From Dendrophyllia cribrosa (Eukaryota; Cnidaria; Anthozoa; Scleractinia; Dendrophylliidae), in assembly GCA_024195265.1 (NCBI GenBank), contig JAJLRJ010000006.1:16174139-16238138 (forward strand): a stretch of DNA of 64,000 nt, written 5' to 3'. Under the pieces are notes generated by a model. The model saw nothing but the letters and a program-made list of their open reading frames with translations, searched no databases and was not told where the DNA came from. Position 1 is the first letter of the stretch. The number at the start of each line of letters is the position of its first letter. Of the stretch, positions 1 through 11,358 are shown piece after piece. The position numbers and the translations under genes were made by a program.

Positions 1-151
1 GAGAATTAGACAACAACCTTTTTTCTCAACGTAGAATTTTTTACCCAAAGTCGGCTTGAAATACGCCTTCCAATACAACAGCTAAAGTAAAACTTGAGAT
101 CCTGTTTGAGAGTATTTTTTAAGTCACCCGTGACTCCAGAATTGGAAACTA

Positions 152-353
152 AGGGGGTGTTTACATGACACCGGGGCGACTTTCGCGCCGGGGCGAGTTC
201 ACTCCGGTTCCCTATTATGGCTCTACATTTGTTTACATGATACCACCAAAAAAATATGGTGGTATCATGTAAACAAATGTAGAGCCATAAGAGGGAACCG
301 GAGTGAACTCGCCCCGGCGCGAAAGTCGCCCCGGTGTCATGTAAACACCCCCT
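152..353. mobile_element. Near-perfect foldback (palindromic) MITE
   Basis: The sequence AGGGGGTGTTTACATGACAC at the left end returns as its reverse complement at the right end. The two roughly 90-bp arms match almost completely around a short centre near 240-265. There is no open reading frame, so this is a non-autonomous foldback MITE. The superfamily is not clear because no convincing target duplication is visible. Confidence 0.85.
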
Positions 354-1255
354 AAAACGCAGAGAGCTCGTTCCCTGTGGAATTCAAAGTTGCGCGCCCC
401 CATGATTCGGATTTATGTTTTTAACTGTAATGTGACCAGGCCCATAGTATTTTGACAGCGAGTTGCCATTGTCAACTGCACGCTCTACACGCTCTCGCCG
501 TCGTTTTCATGCCAATGAAAATGCAAATTCTCAAATTGTTTTGTGCAATTAAGGTTTAAATAATTTTTCTATCGCTGCATGCACACACTACCTTTTTATT
601 ACATACATTTTTTAAAGGAAACTTTTAACGACAAGGAATTAAATGAAAAGTAGAGCGCTAGAATACGATGTTCGCCTGATTTTTCGTCCCGAAGGCAATA
701 GAGCGTGTATTGTTCGTGTATTTTGGCACGGCCACCGATTCGTGAAAAGTTTGAGTGTCGGTTAGTGAATCGGCCAAAAGCGATATCAGGCAGTGATCAG
801 GTTGCTGGACCCGGCTGCAAACGAGAATGGTTGCAACATGGATTAAAAAACAGCTGTAATGTGTTTTGTTCACGAGGCTTTTTCAGTTCGTCGTTCAAAT
901 AGTATTTGTTTAACCCAGGCAACACATTTTTTTCTTGTGAACCAAGGTGCTTTTATTTCAAGTGAGACATGACAGCTACGAGTGGCTGATCTTCGATGCA
1001 AATTGTGTTTCACCTGTTTCACCGTGCATGATAAACAAAAACAATGTATGGTGTTGATCAAAAGGATTAAGGTTCTATGTGCACAATTTATAGCCTTGTA
1101 ACAATATTCAATAGTTTTCGGAAAATTGTCGAAATCTTCGGAAGATCTTTAATGGTACTAAAGGCGTGGGATAAAATAGTTATGCAATGCTTTCTCGAAT
1201 TATACCATGAAATATACCAAGAGTGACTTGTTTTTTTTGTCAATATTGAGAAATC

Positions 1256-1510
1256 AAGGCGGTCTTCGTTTTGTAGAAAAGGCCGAGTCAAACTACAAAA
1301 CGAAGACCCTCGCTGAAGCGCTTTGTTCGACGCCAAGAGAAACGAAATCAACGGGGTCCTCGGCGTTTTGTAGAATAGGCCGGCTCAAACTACCTACAGC
1401 GAAGACCCTCGCTTAAACGCTTTGTTCCACGTCAAGAGAAAATAAATCAACGGGGTCTTTGTTGTGTAGAAAAGACCGTGTGAAACTACAAAACGAAGAC
1501 CCTCGCTTAA
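1256..1510. repeat. 97-bp tandem repeat inside the mosaic repeat
   Basis: About 2.6 units begin near 1256, 1349 and 1447. Each carries TTTTGTAGAAAAGGCCG, a segment containing AACGAAGACCCTCGCT, and TCAACGGGGTCTTCG. The same array recurs at 26485-27000. Confidence 0.75.
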
Positions 1511-1813
1511 GGCCCATTTACACATGCGATTTTTGTCGCCCTCTCCAATGCAACTTTTGTCGCAAGTGTAAACTAGCGGCGATTTCTGTGCGATTCGGGT
1601 GCGACATTTGCTGTGATTTCCCCCAAATTGCCGCCAAGCTAGAACATGTTCGAAACCTCTGCGACATCGCGCGACAAATCGCGCCCAAATCGCACTGAAA
1701 TCGCCGCCCGTTTACACATGCGATTTGAAGATGCAACTAGCGTGCGACAAAATTTGCATGGACAAGTGCGACAAAAATTGCACAAAAAATCGCCTGTGTA
1801 AACGGGCCTTTAA
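1507..1813. mobile_element. MITE with GGCCC ends and TTA/TTAA target duplication
   Basis: Terminal inverted repeats read AGGCCCATTTACACA on the left and AGGCCCGTTTACACA on the right strand. The interior is rich in GCGAC/GTCGC motifs that also pair. The left flank reads CGCTTAAG and the right flank TTTAAGCG. Copy 2 of the host repeat reads CGCTTAAGCG at the same point (near 27000), which is an intact empty site. The duplication is TTA (PIF/Harbinger type) or TTAA (piggyBac type) depending on where the terminal A is assigned. Confidence 0.85.
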
Positions 1814-2275
1814 GCGATTTGACGACGATCGATTGATTAACTATAAAATTTGTATGTCTTGCATGGGGTCTTATATAGAATGAGTTGTTGGTGGTAGAAA
1901 CTAGTACACCCAAAAAAAGGAACACGCCGCAAAGGATATTTAAAAGGTAAAATTAAACAAATGCATTTTAAGGTTTGCTCTTACCTGTCTTAGCCGTGTT
2001 CTCAGCGAAAACGAAAAGTACAAGAAAGTTGAGTTGGTTCGTCACTCAACGCTTGACCCTCGTACTCGGGCTCCGATGGTTAAGAGGGCCAAGCGGCTCT
2101 GGGGACGAGAATGCGCTTCTCCCGTGACGCAACCCGTCCTCCTCTCTGAATTAACGATTATCGTTAATTCTCAAATTGCTCTGAATTTACGATTATAGTT
2201 AATTTAGAACACTGACAGTCTGAAAGGAATTCTGGGAAATCAGCATTTTTGTTGAAAAAGAACAACCCTTAGTGT

Positions 2276-2361
2276 TCGGACAGGACTCGAACCTACGGCC
2301 TCTACGACCCTTCGCTGACTTATCCTCTCTTCTAACCACTAGACCACCACGCTGCTGGTTG
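2276..2361 (-). other. tRNA-like SINE head (left unit)
   Basis: Read on the minus strand this has GTGGTCTAGTGGTTAGAAG (A-box-like) followed about 40 bases later by GGTTCGAGTCC (B-box-like). I could not fold a full cloverleaf with a paired acceptor stem, so it is a tRNA-derived SINE head rather than a functional tRNA gene. Confidence 0.55.
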
Positions 2362-2599
2362 AGCAAACCTCAATTTTTTAACATAATAAAATTCATGCGC
2401 TTATTCTACACCCTGTAGTAAGCCTATAAATCACTCGCTTGAAAATAATTTTAGAAAGTAAATGGAAAAGCTTGATCACCAAACCTCAACAAAAAGCTAA
2501 CCATTTGAAATCAGCGCTTAGGCCTAATCACTGTAGATCAATGATATTCTATGCAAGACTCAAATAAATATCTTGCAGATTTAATTTCCCATCGCTTTG

Positions 2600-2671
2600 T
2601 TGTTCGGTGGTCTAGTGGTAAGAAGACGTTCTTAGTAGCGGTAGTTCCGGTTTCGAATCCCGCAGTCCAAA
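2600..2671 (+). other. tRNA-like SINE head (right unit)
   Basis: The plus strand carries GGTGGTCTAGTGGTAAGAAG followed by GGTTTCGAATCCC, the same A-box/B-box arrangement as the inverted left unit. The acceptor ends do not pair, which argues against a real tRNA gene. Confidence 0.55.
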
Positions 2672-2884
2672 TAACATGTTTTTTTTATTTCTTCTTTTCT
2701 GAAATGTCCTGGGAAACAGTGTTCTAAATTAACTATAATGGTAAATTCGGAGCAATTTAAGAATTAACGATTATCGTTAATTCAGAGAGATCATGTTGCG
2801 TGACGAGATGCCAGATCTCTCCCCAGGCTACCTCGGATTTACGCGGTGAACGCAGCAAGCAACTTTTAACCAGAGTGCCTAAAC

Positions 2885-2985
2885 TTCGATCCAGGATCCG
2901 AGCGAGGATTCGAGCGAGGATCCGAATCAGGATCCGAGCTAGGATCCGAGCCAGGATGCGAGCCAGGATCCGATCCATTTTGATC
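2885..2985. repeat. 12-bp minisatellite (GGATCCGAGC-type)
   Basis: About eight degenerate copies of AGGATCCGAGCG. The run creates artificial Arg-Ile-Arg-Ala and Ile-Leu-Ala-Arg ORFs on the two strands; neither is a believable protein. Confidence 0.85.
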
Positions 2986-2994
2986 ATATGACAT

Positions 2995-3264
2995 TGTGAG
3001 AATTTATAGGTTGATATCAGCTAGGCGTCGCCGTTGTGACCGCGATGTTTTGTGACCGAGATGTTTTGTTCATTTTCATTCTTCGGCGGAGCCTGGGAGC
3101 GAATTTTCATAAACATTATAGGATGTCGAATTATCGATTAGTTTTCAACAAAGCACATGGCGAGACTTGTAAGCTTTACGACGGAGAGTTTCAAAAGCAT
3201 TAAAACAGTCGTATTTATTGTCGCGAACGTGAGTTTATTGTCTGGAGAAGCACTTCCGACAAAG
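2995..3264 (+). other. Candidate 5' LTR end and primer binding site of the BEL/Pao element
   Basis: A BEL-like primer binding site, TGGCGACCCTGCCAGGAC, begins at 3265. A segment starting TGTGAG at 2995 and ending near 3260 with CGACA would give the TG...CA ends of an LTR. The 3' LTR is not in the window because the element is cut at 7880, so the LTR cannot be confirmed by comparison. If the site is right, codons before about 3280 are LTR and leader rather than gag. Confidence 0.4.
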
Positions 3265-3567
3265 TGGCGACCCTGCCAGGACACTACGGCAACAACAGCG
3301 GAAACCGTCGAAGCTCAGGAGAAAACGATAGAAAACAAACTGAAGGTACTGCAATTGACAAACGAAAGCACAAACAAGATTGTTGGAAGCAAGTTGCTAA
3401 AACCGATTCAAATACATCGGAAGCTTCTCGAGGAATGTCTTGAAATAAAAGCGAATGTACAAGAGCTAAAAATTGGACGAGGCGACGAAGAGGATAGCAT
3501 TAAAGAACGGAGTTCGGGAATTGAAGCACTGATGTTGGAGAAGTACGAGAAAGTGGTCGAAGAACTA

Positions 3568-3830
3568 CAATCATAGACAAAAGTGTTGGGAAGGTTGGCA
3601 GTTTTTACCATTGGATTCTTTCTCTCCCCTCCCCCTTTTACAATGTTTGTTATAACTGGACGTTTTTAATGCAAAATTGTTGGCTGAAATCCCAACATTG
3701 GAAAGGGGGAGTGGGGGAGACTCTGAAGAGTGACAGTTGATCATTATTTAACGTTAACAGAGCATCGGTGTAATTCAGCACTTATGCTATTCATTTTTAT
3801 AACCTTCCCAACTACTTTCGTCTGCAATTG
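3568..3830. repeat. 263-bp MITE, left copy
   Basis: Terminal inverted repeats read CAATCATAGACAAAAGTG and, on the other strand, CAATTGCAGACGAAAGTAG, both followed by TTGGGAAGGTT. The interior has CCCCTCCCCC and GGGGGAGTGGGGG blocks that pair, so the unit folds back. It is nearly identical to 4889-5151. Confidence 0.85.
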
Positions 3831-4888
3831 TCTGAAAAATATGGGTGTGGTCAAGAACGAAAAAAAAATTGGCGATGTTATTTAAAATGTTTTCGATAAG
3901 TCAGTTGTTATAAAATAGCACGTAGGTGATAGTTCCAGTATGAAAGGTAAAGCTGGAGTATCGAAAGCGCTTCGTGGTTTTAATCTTGGGGCTGAGAATT
4001 CGTTAAAAATAAGGCTATACAGGATCTCTTAATTTTTATGCTTTAAGTGTCCGAGTATGATTGTACAGCACTAACTTTCACACAGAAATTTGCGAGTGTT
4101 GTACGCAAGGTGTAAAAGAGTCGCATGAAACTCTTGCGGGAGCAGTTCGTGCAGGAGGACGCGTATAGTGGAAACAACGGCAAGTGGTTAATTACTAGAA
4201 GTGGCAAGTTACCTTCTGCATAAGAATGTATTATTAGTGGCCGGGAAAGGAAAGGGGGAGTTGGGTGCTAAGTATAGAAATCTCACGCAGTTACGAACCT
4301 GACGAACTACGAGAATACGTGTCAAAGCAGAAACATCCGGTATCTTTTGTCAGAAAACCTAACCTGTCCTTAAACTATTTTTCCACTCAAATGGTTTATT
4401 GCCTTATTCTCCTTTAACGTCTTAAAAAGATTTCACTGGAATGCAAAGGATAAAAGATAACTCTAGACACTATAACGTTCAAAAAGACAAGAAAAGCATT
4501 TTGTTTTATTATAATTAGTTTTCAGTGAATCATCTTTCGTTTTACTTCAGATTGGCGTTAAATTAACTATCTTTGGCCGATTCTTGTACACAGATTACAC
4601 TAACAAACTGTCTTTCATCGACGGTGCCAAAGTATTACCTAAAAATTAGTTTATCCCACAATCTTTATTTTTTTGCTTTTCTACTCGATTTATGGTCACG
4701 GCATGCGATGTCACGCTAGTCACATACAACAATCTTACGATTAACTATTCCGTCAAATTAAGTTTTATTGCTGCTGATACATGCAGTAGAAAGGGCATTG
4801 ATAAAACATTTTCCAGACGGGAGATCAATGCTTTATGTTAAATGCTTAAGATTTTAAAAGCCATAAAAGTCGCCATTTCATTTTTACA

Positions 4889-5151
4889 CAATCATAGACA
4901 AAAGTGTTGGGAAGGTTGGCAGTTTTTACGATTGGATTCTTTCTCTCCGCACCCCGTTTTACAATGTTGGTTATAACTGGACTTTTTAAATGCAAAATTG
5001 TTGGCGGAAATCCCAACATTGGAAAGCGGGAGCGGGGGAGACTCTGAAGAGTGACAGTTGATCATTATTTAACGTTAACAGAGCATCGGTGTAATTCAGC
5101 ACTTATGCTATTCATTTTTACAACCTTCCCAACTACTTTCGTCTGCAATTG
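4889..5151. repeat. 263-bp MITE, right copy
   Basis: Direct repeat of 3568-3830 with a few substitutions and the same terminal inverted repeats. Its right end abuts the TA at which the gag frame resumes. Confidence 0.85.
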
Positions 5152-6117
5152 TAGAAGGTTTGGAGCAAAGCCTAAGGGAGCGAGAAGCGAGAGAAATTCA
5201 GGAGGAGGAGAAAGCGAGGTGGGAGATCAAGAAGAAATTCGATGCGAAAACAGACGAGAAGGAGAGTGATACAGGTAAACCAAAAGTTAAACTACCCAGA
5301 CTTGTGATAACACAAAATTCCAGGGGACGGACGCATCTAGATTGGCAAAGGTTTTGGGGGCAGTTTGAAGCGGAGATAGACAAATCAGACATTGGCCAAG
5401 TTGCCAAATTCTCATATTTAAAAGAATTACTTGTACCAAGAGTTAGAGCTGTCATTGATGGGTTACCCTTTAACATTGAGGGATACACAAGAGAAAAAAA
5501 ACATCCTCATGACCAAATATGGAAGGCCGAGTGAAGTGGCAAATGCTCACATTCAATGCATAATGGAACTGCCAGTCATCTCGGGAACTAACCCAACAAG
5601 AATCAACGATTTCTATGAGAAATTGGTTACCAATATCCAAACATTAGAGTCCATTGGTAAAGAGAGAGATATCAGAGAGTACGTTAGGCTTACCCTAGAC
5701 AAACTACCAGGCATAAGAGCCGATCGTGTGAGGCTGGATGATGATTGGCAGGAGTGGGGGTTCCCGCAATTAGTAGAAGCTTTGAGAAAATGGTGTGAAA
5801 GGAACCCAGCCCCCCTGGATGGGAACCCTGGGAGACGTGATAAGGGAAGAGACCCGTTGCTCGAAGCTAAACAAGAGGGTTGGAAACATAGGCCTTGTGT
5901 TTGCTGTAAGTCAGAAGAACACAAATCAGTTGGCTGTGACAAGATTAAAGGGATAGCTGAAGATAGAAGGAAGTATTTGTCTTACAACAAGTTATGCTAC
6001 AACTGTACCGGTACTAGGCACAGAGCTGCTGAATGCAGATGCACAACTACTTGCCAAAAGTGTAATGGAAAGCATCCTAGTTCGATTTGTGACAAGTCTT
6101 CTAACCAGCTGATGCTA

Positions 6118-6381
6118 CAATTAGCTGCAAAACTGTTGAGACACTCTGACAAAAAACACTCACTTTTATAAAAAATGATGCCTCGAAAAACGAAAGAACA
6201 ATATATTTCCCTCATAACCCCCCCTCCCCCGTTCAATGTTGTTAGCCAAAGTTTTGGACATGGCGCCGGTCACAAAACAACATTGATGAGGGGGGAGGGG
6301 TAAGGAAAGGTAGCAATGGTGCACTTCTTCCAAAAAAGCACTTGTGAATGAAAGTGTCTCAACTACTTTTGCAGCTAATTG
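6118..6381. mobile_element. 264-bp MITE of the same family, at the gag-protease junction
   Basis: It is flanked by TA at 6116-6117 and 6382-6383. Ends read CAATTAGCTGCAAAAC and, on the opposite strand, CAATTAGCTGCAAAAG. Length, end motif and the inner C-rich/G-rich pair match the 263-bp elements at 3568 and 4889, but the interior is diverged. The retrotransposon frame continues in phase across the insertion if one TA and the element are left out. Confidence 0.85.
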
Positions 6382-6383
6382 TA

Positions 6384-7879
6384 GCAACAGGTGGAGGTCA
6401 TGTGGTGTACCCAGTAGTTGTGGTGGAGGTAGAGGGAATTAGGTGTAGAGCGTTGCTGGACACGGGAGCGGGGAGCTCTTACACATCGGCAACCCTGATT
6501 GGAAAGCTAAACAGAACGCCAGATCACAGGGAGTAAAAGAGAATCTAAATGATGATGACTTCAACCAGTCAGAAGATAGAAATGTACAAGGTTCAAATCT
6601 CTAACATTAAAGGAAATTTCAGCTTGCCTACCACCTTTAGTAAAGTCGACAAGGGAACTCTGCTGACTGTTCCTAACCCAAGATATGTAGATATGATCTC
6701 CAAGTACCAACACCTCAAAGGCGTAGCGATCGATGATATTGATATCAAACCCGAGCTCCCTATTCATGTGATCCTGGGTGCGAGCGAATATGCCAAGATA
6801 AAGACAAATTCAGCACCAAGAGTTGGGATCCAGGTGAACCGATAGCAGAGCTCACATCGTTTGGCTGGACCATAATGTCCCCTGGAGCAGAGACCAACCT
6901 GAGCAATGTGTACCTAACTAGGAGCTCTTCAGCAGACTACGAGCAATTATGCAGCCTTGATGTATTGGGTTTAGAGGATACACCAGCAGAAGATCAACAG
7001 GCAGTATATAGCGAATTTCAAGAGCAACTTGTACGTCACCCTGAGGGGTGGTATGAGACAGGCCTCCTGTGGAAAGCTGGGCACCCACCCCTCCCTAACA
7101 ATCAGAATGGAAGTCTTCAGCGACTATCTAACCTTGTGAAGAAACTTCAGAAAGTGCCTGGCCACCTGGATGAGTATGACAGGATAATCCAGGACCAACT
7201 AGAAGAAGGGTTCGTGGAGAGAGTGAGTGATGAATCACAGGCTGAAAGAGAGTTTTACCTGCCTCACAAAGCAGTTATAAGAGATGCGGCAGAGACTACC
7301 AAGATGCAATTGTCTTTGACGCATCGGCTAAGGCAAGTCAGGGTAGTCCTTCACTGAACGATTGCTTAGAGACTGGGCCTCCTCTCCAAAACTTGCTCTG
7401 GAGTGTGCTGGTTCGGAACCGTCTTAAACCAGTTGCAGTATGTGGAGACCTTAAGCAGGCCTTCCTGCAGGTGCGGATTAGGGTAGCAGACCGTGACGCA
7501 CTCTGATTTCATTGGATAAAGGATAAGAACTCCTCGCAAGTTGAGACCTTGAGATTCGCACGTGCTTTGTTTGGACTTGTACAGTCGCCTTTTCTTCTCG
7601 CAGGAACCTTGAACCAACATTGAGTTCGAAAGCTGAATACCGTACCCAGAGAAGGAGGGGGAAATCATGAAGAGTCTTTATGTTGACGACGTCATTGGTG
7701 GGGAAGATACTGTTGACCAAGGACATCAGTTGAAAGGAGTTGCAATATCGGTTTTTAAAGGGGCAGGATTTGAATTGCATAAGTGGAACTCTAATGCGTC
7801 AGAATTGGAAGCAAATACGCAGTTGACAGGTGAAGGTCAAACATATGCCAAGAAACAGTTGGGGTTTCCAATTCCATAA
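6384..7879 (+). pseudogene. BEL/Pao pol: protease and start of reverse transcriptase, broken
   Basis: The aspartic protease signature ALLDTGAGSSY lies near 6450-6485, followed by the linker domain common in Pao polyproteins (6549-6845, ending ILGASEYAKI). The upstream part of reverse transcriptase follows (6875-7357), and the catalytic YVDD is at 7679-7690. Lesions include two stops at 6534 and 6546, frameshifts near 6840 and 7315, and a TGA near 7504. Reverse transcriptase ends at about 7879 where a LINE begins; no RNase H, integrase or 3' LTR is seen. Confidence 0.85.
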
Positions 7880-10800
7880 ATTACAGGGGACCACAACAAT
7901 TTAAAATTTAAAGCCATCTCGCTAAACGTTCGAGGCATCCGTTCATTTGAAAAAAGGAAAGCAATATTCAATTGGTTAATTAGGCAGAATGCTGATATTT
8001 GTTTTCTTCAAGAAACCTACAGCATGAATGATGTAGTCGATCAGTGGAAAAAACAATGGCCGGGCGAATCTTTTTTCTCACACGGTTCTAATCATAGTCG
8101 CGGTGTAGCTATTCTCATTCGTAAGTCTCTAGATTTTAAAATTAAATCAACGCGTGCTGATGATGAGTACAGAAGTCTTATTCTAGAAGCTACCATTCAA
8201 GGCCTCCCCTTCCTTTTGATGAACGTTTACGCGCCAAATTCAACTTCAAAACAATCTTCGTTTTTTCAAACATTGGCTGACTCTGTTTATGACAACGACT
8301 ATCGGGAGGACAACTATAAACTTTTAATCGGTGGAGACTTTAATGTTGCCTTGCAGCCCGCTTTAGATTGCTCGGGTGGGAACACAATTCTTAAAGAATC
8401 GGTCAAATTCTTAGAAAACATTATAACGGAATACGATTTAGTAGACATTTGGAGAGTTCGCAACCCAGACAGCAAAAAAATCACTTGGCGTCGAAAAAGC
8501 CCAATTATTCAAAGACGTCTCGATTATTGGCTAATAAGTGATCTGCTTCAAGATGATGTTGCCAAAACGGATATTGTATCTGCAATCAAAACAGACCATG
8601 CTGCTATCGTTCTTGAGATCGACAGCCTAGCGGACCTCCCTCGCGGCCCATCATTTTGGAAATTCAACAATAGCCTCCTAGATGATTCCATATACGTTCA
8701 GAATATACGAGACAACTATCCAACCTGGTTAGAAGAAATTGGATTTTGTAACGATTAAAGAGTGAAGTGGGATTGGATTAAATATAAGATACGACAAGAA
8801 AGTATAATATACAGCAAATTGAAAGCTCGCGAAAGGAAAGCAAAGATAAAAACCATTAAAGATACACTAAAAATGCGCGAAGAAATAATTGCAGAAGCAC
8901 CGACTCCAGAAAATTTGGTTAACTTAGAAGCAATTGAGATGGAGTACGAAAGGGAATTTGATTATATTGTAAGAGGTTCAATAATTCGCTCACGAGCCAC
9001 CTGGTACGAACAAGGAGAAAGAAATTCAAAATACAAACAAAAAGAAAAGCGGCATTAGGAAACTTCAAAAGCCTGACGGAATAGAAACCACCGATGCAAA
9101 TGTTATACTAAAGGAAATCTACAGTTTTTATTCAGATGTTTATAATGTCGAACAAGACATTCAAACTGACTTAATGGATTGTCCCTTTTTTGCAAGCCCC
9201 GCAGCAATTCCTAAATTAGATGAAGCTATGAAAGAAATATGCGATGGTCAATTGACATACTCCGAATGTTTTCAAGTGCTCTCAACATTCGAGAACAACA
9301 AAACTCCTGGAAATGATGGTCTTTTTGTAGAGTTTTATAAATTCTTCTGGCCAGAAGTTGGCACCCTTCTGGTAGACTCTTTTAATTACGCCTACATCCA
9401 CGGAGAATTATCTAACTCACAAAAAGAAGCGGTCATAACCCTGATAGAAAAAAAAGATAGAGATCGAAGATTTATTAAAAATTGGAGACCAATATCCCTC
9501 GTAAATGTAGACGTTAAAATTGGCTCGAAAGCTATTGCTAAACGTTTGGAAAAAGTATTACCACACATTATTCATTTCGACCAGAATGCCTTTGTAAAAG
9601 GACGAACAATTTTTGACGCAGTTAAAACAATAAATGATATTATGGAGTTTACGGAATTGAAGGGGTACCAAGGTATAATGACCACCACAGACTTTGAAAA
9701 AGCCTTCGACTCACTGGGCTGGGACTTTCTGCTTAGATCGCTTGAATCATTTGGTTTCGGCGCATCCTGCATAAAATGGATAAAAACTTTTTATAAAGAC
9801 ATAACGAGCTGTGTAGCCAACAATGGGTTTTTTACTCCAAGTTTTCGCATTAAACGAGGCGTCCGGCAAGGCGATCCACTTTCACCATCCCTTTTTATCA
9901 TAGTTCTTGAATTATTATCAATTTCTATCCGTAATAATGTTCGGATAAAGGGGATTAAAGTGGATGGAAATGAAATAAAATTAGTCACCTTTGCCGATGA
10001 TATGACATCATTCGTTGGCGATAAACAATCACGCATAACTCTCCCAGACGTTATCAAATCATTTGGAAGATATTCAGGATTGATGGTTAACCAAGACAAA
10101 ACGGAAACACTTCTACTTGGAAATAACGCATCAAATAGCTTAGATTTGGGAACAATCGAGATTAAAAAATCCATCAACATTTTAGGGGTTCACTTCACCT
10201 ACAATAACTTACTTTTTTACAAGCTGAACGTTGAATCAATTGAGAAATCATTGAGAGATATGCTTAAAGGTTGGGGCTGGAGAGGCCTCACAATAATAGG
10301 CAAAATACAAGTTATCAAATCTTTTGCGCTACCGAATATTTTATATAGGCTCGCGATGATCTCAAATAAAAAAGAATTCATAAAGAAAGTAAACACCCTA
10401 CTTTATTCTTTTATTTGAAAAGGTAACGATAAGGTTAAACGCACTGTCTTAATTAGTCTAATTGAAAATGGTGGGCTTAAAATGCCAGACTTAGATTCGA
10501 TGATTGCCGCTCAAAGAATAATTTGTATTAAGAAGTATCTTGCTCCTACCATAGCTAGCTGGAAGTTTATTTTGGAATCTTATTTAAAGAAGGTGGGAGG
10601 AAAATTCTTGTTTCAATGTAATTTTGATTATTCAAAATTATCTTTAATTCTTCCAGACTTCTACAGGGAATGTATTTTGACATGGTCGTCATTTAGTCAC
10701 AACATTCCTTCCTACTGAGATATCTAATCAAGTTTTGTGAAACAACAAATATATTTGTATCGAATCTCGTTCAGTCTTTAACCAAAAGCTGATTAAGTCC

Positions 10801-11358
10801 GGATTCATAACGATTCGTGACCTCGTTGACTCGAATGGCGCTCTAAGAGAAATCAGGGAACCATTACGTTCAACTCTTTCACCTGTCAACCATTTTCTGC
10901 TTTTTAGTCTAGCTAATGCCCTTCCGAAAGAATGGCGCAGAGTGTTAAAACGAATAAGACTCCTGACCCTTCAAATGAAGAATTCGTTGATCTCACTAGA
11001 TTTTCATTATTTCTTGAAGGGAAGAAAGTAGATATAGAAAAGGTCCAAGCTAGATCAGTCTATGATCATCTCATTTCTAAAATGTCGACGACGCCGACAG
11101 CTATGATAAAATACAATGAAATCTACAATACAGCGAACTATCAGCTAGACTGGAAAAAAATTTACTCGCTATCCTTCCAAATAACTCTAGACACTAAATT
11201 AAGAGAATTTCAATACAAGATACTTCATAGAATTTGTTATACAAACAAAATGCTTTTCAAATTTAGAATAGTTGATTCACTACAACGTGTACAGAATGCT
11301 GCAGCCAGATTAGTAACGAATACCAGAAAGTATGATCATATCACACCAGCTTTATACT

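Larger units (their letters stand above)
2141..2789. mobile_element. Head-to-head inverted pair of tRNA-like SINE units
   Basis: Outer arms of about 95 bp (2141-2238 and 2696-2789, starting CTCTCTGAATTAACG) are inverted copies. Each arm is the tail of a unit whose head has RNA polymerase III A- and B-box-like motifs. The left unit runs on the minus strand and the right on the plus strand, so the tails point outward. The roughly 235-bp spacer between the heads is not duplicated. This could be two insertions in opposite orientation or one foldback element that captured a tRNA-like head. Confidence 0.65.
450..2870. repeat. Mosaic repeat family, copy 1
   Basis: This stretch matches 25627-27300 (copy 2) and, in pieces, 27300-30870 (copy 3). 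Shared blocks include the part near 470 with GACAGCGAGTTGCC, the part at 715-900 with TTTTGGCACGGCC, and a 97-bp tandem block. Copy 1 is interrupted by a MITE (1511-1809) and by an inverted SINE-like pair (2141-2789). Short ORFs inside it do not resemble known proteins. Copies 2 and 3 lie next to each other, so the unit may also be duplicated in tandem. Confidence 0.7.
3568..5151. mobile_element. Composite TA-flanked element with 263-bp MITEs as ends
   Basis: The 1584-bp insert lies between TA at 3566-3567 and TA at 5152-5153. Its ends are two direct copies of one 263-bp MITE (3568-3830 and 4889-5151). The 1058-bp middle has no recognisable coding sequence. The inner border of the left copy does not end in TA, so only the outer ends behave as a single Tc1/mariner-type insertion. 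Removing the insert and one TA restores the gag codon phase, which shows the borders are right. Confidence 0.85.
3157..6117 (+). pseudogene. BEL/Pao retrotransposon gag, broken
   Basis: Gag-like protein of a BEL/Pao LTR retrotransposon, in pieces 3157-3567 and 5152-6117. The first piece is helical and charged. The second has the Pao gag core around WQRFWGQFEAEIDKSD, then two CCHC-like zinc knuckles near 5892-6090 (CVCCKSEEHKSVGC and CYNCTGTRHRAAEC) typical of this family. The frame is split by a TA-flanked composite element at 3568-5151 and resumes in phase after it. An eight-A run at 5494-5501 marks a frameshift. A third insertion at 6118 separates gag from protease. The element is inactive. 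Confidence 0.85.

Noticed and set aside
2757..2991. Arg/Ile repeat proteins on both strands
   Set aside because: They are translations of the GGATCCGAGC minisatellite.
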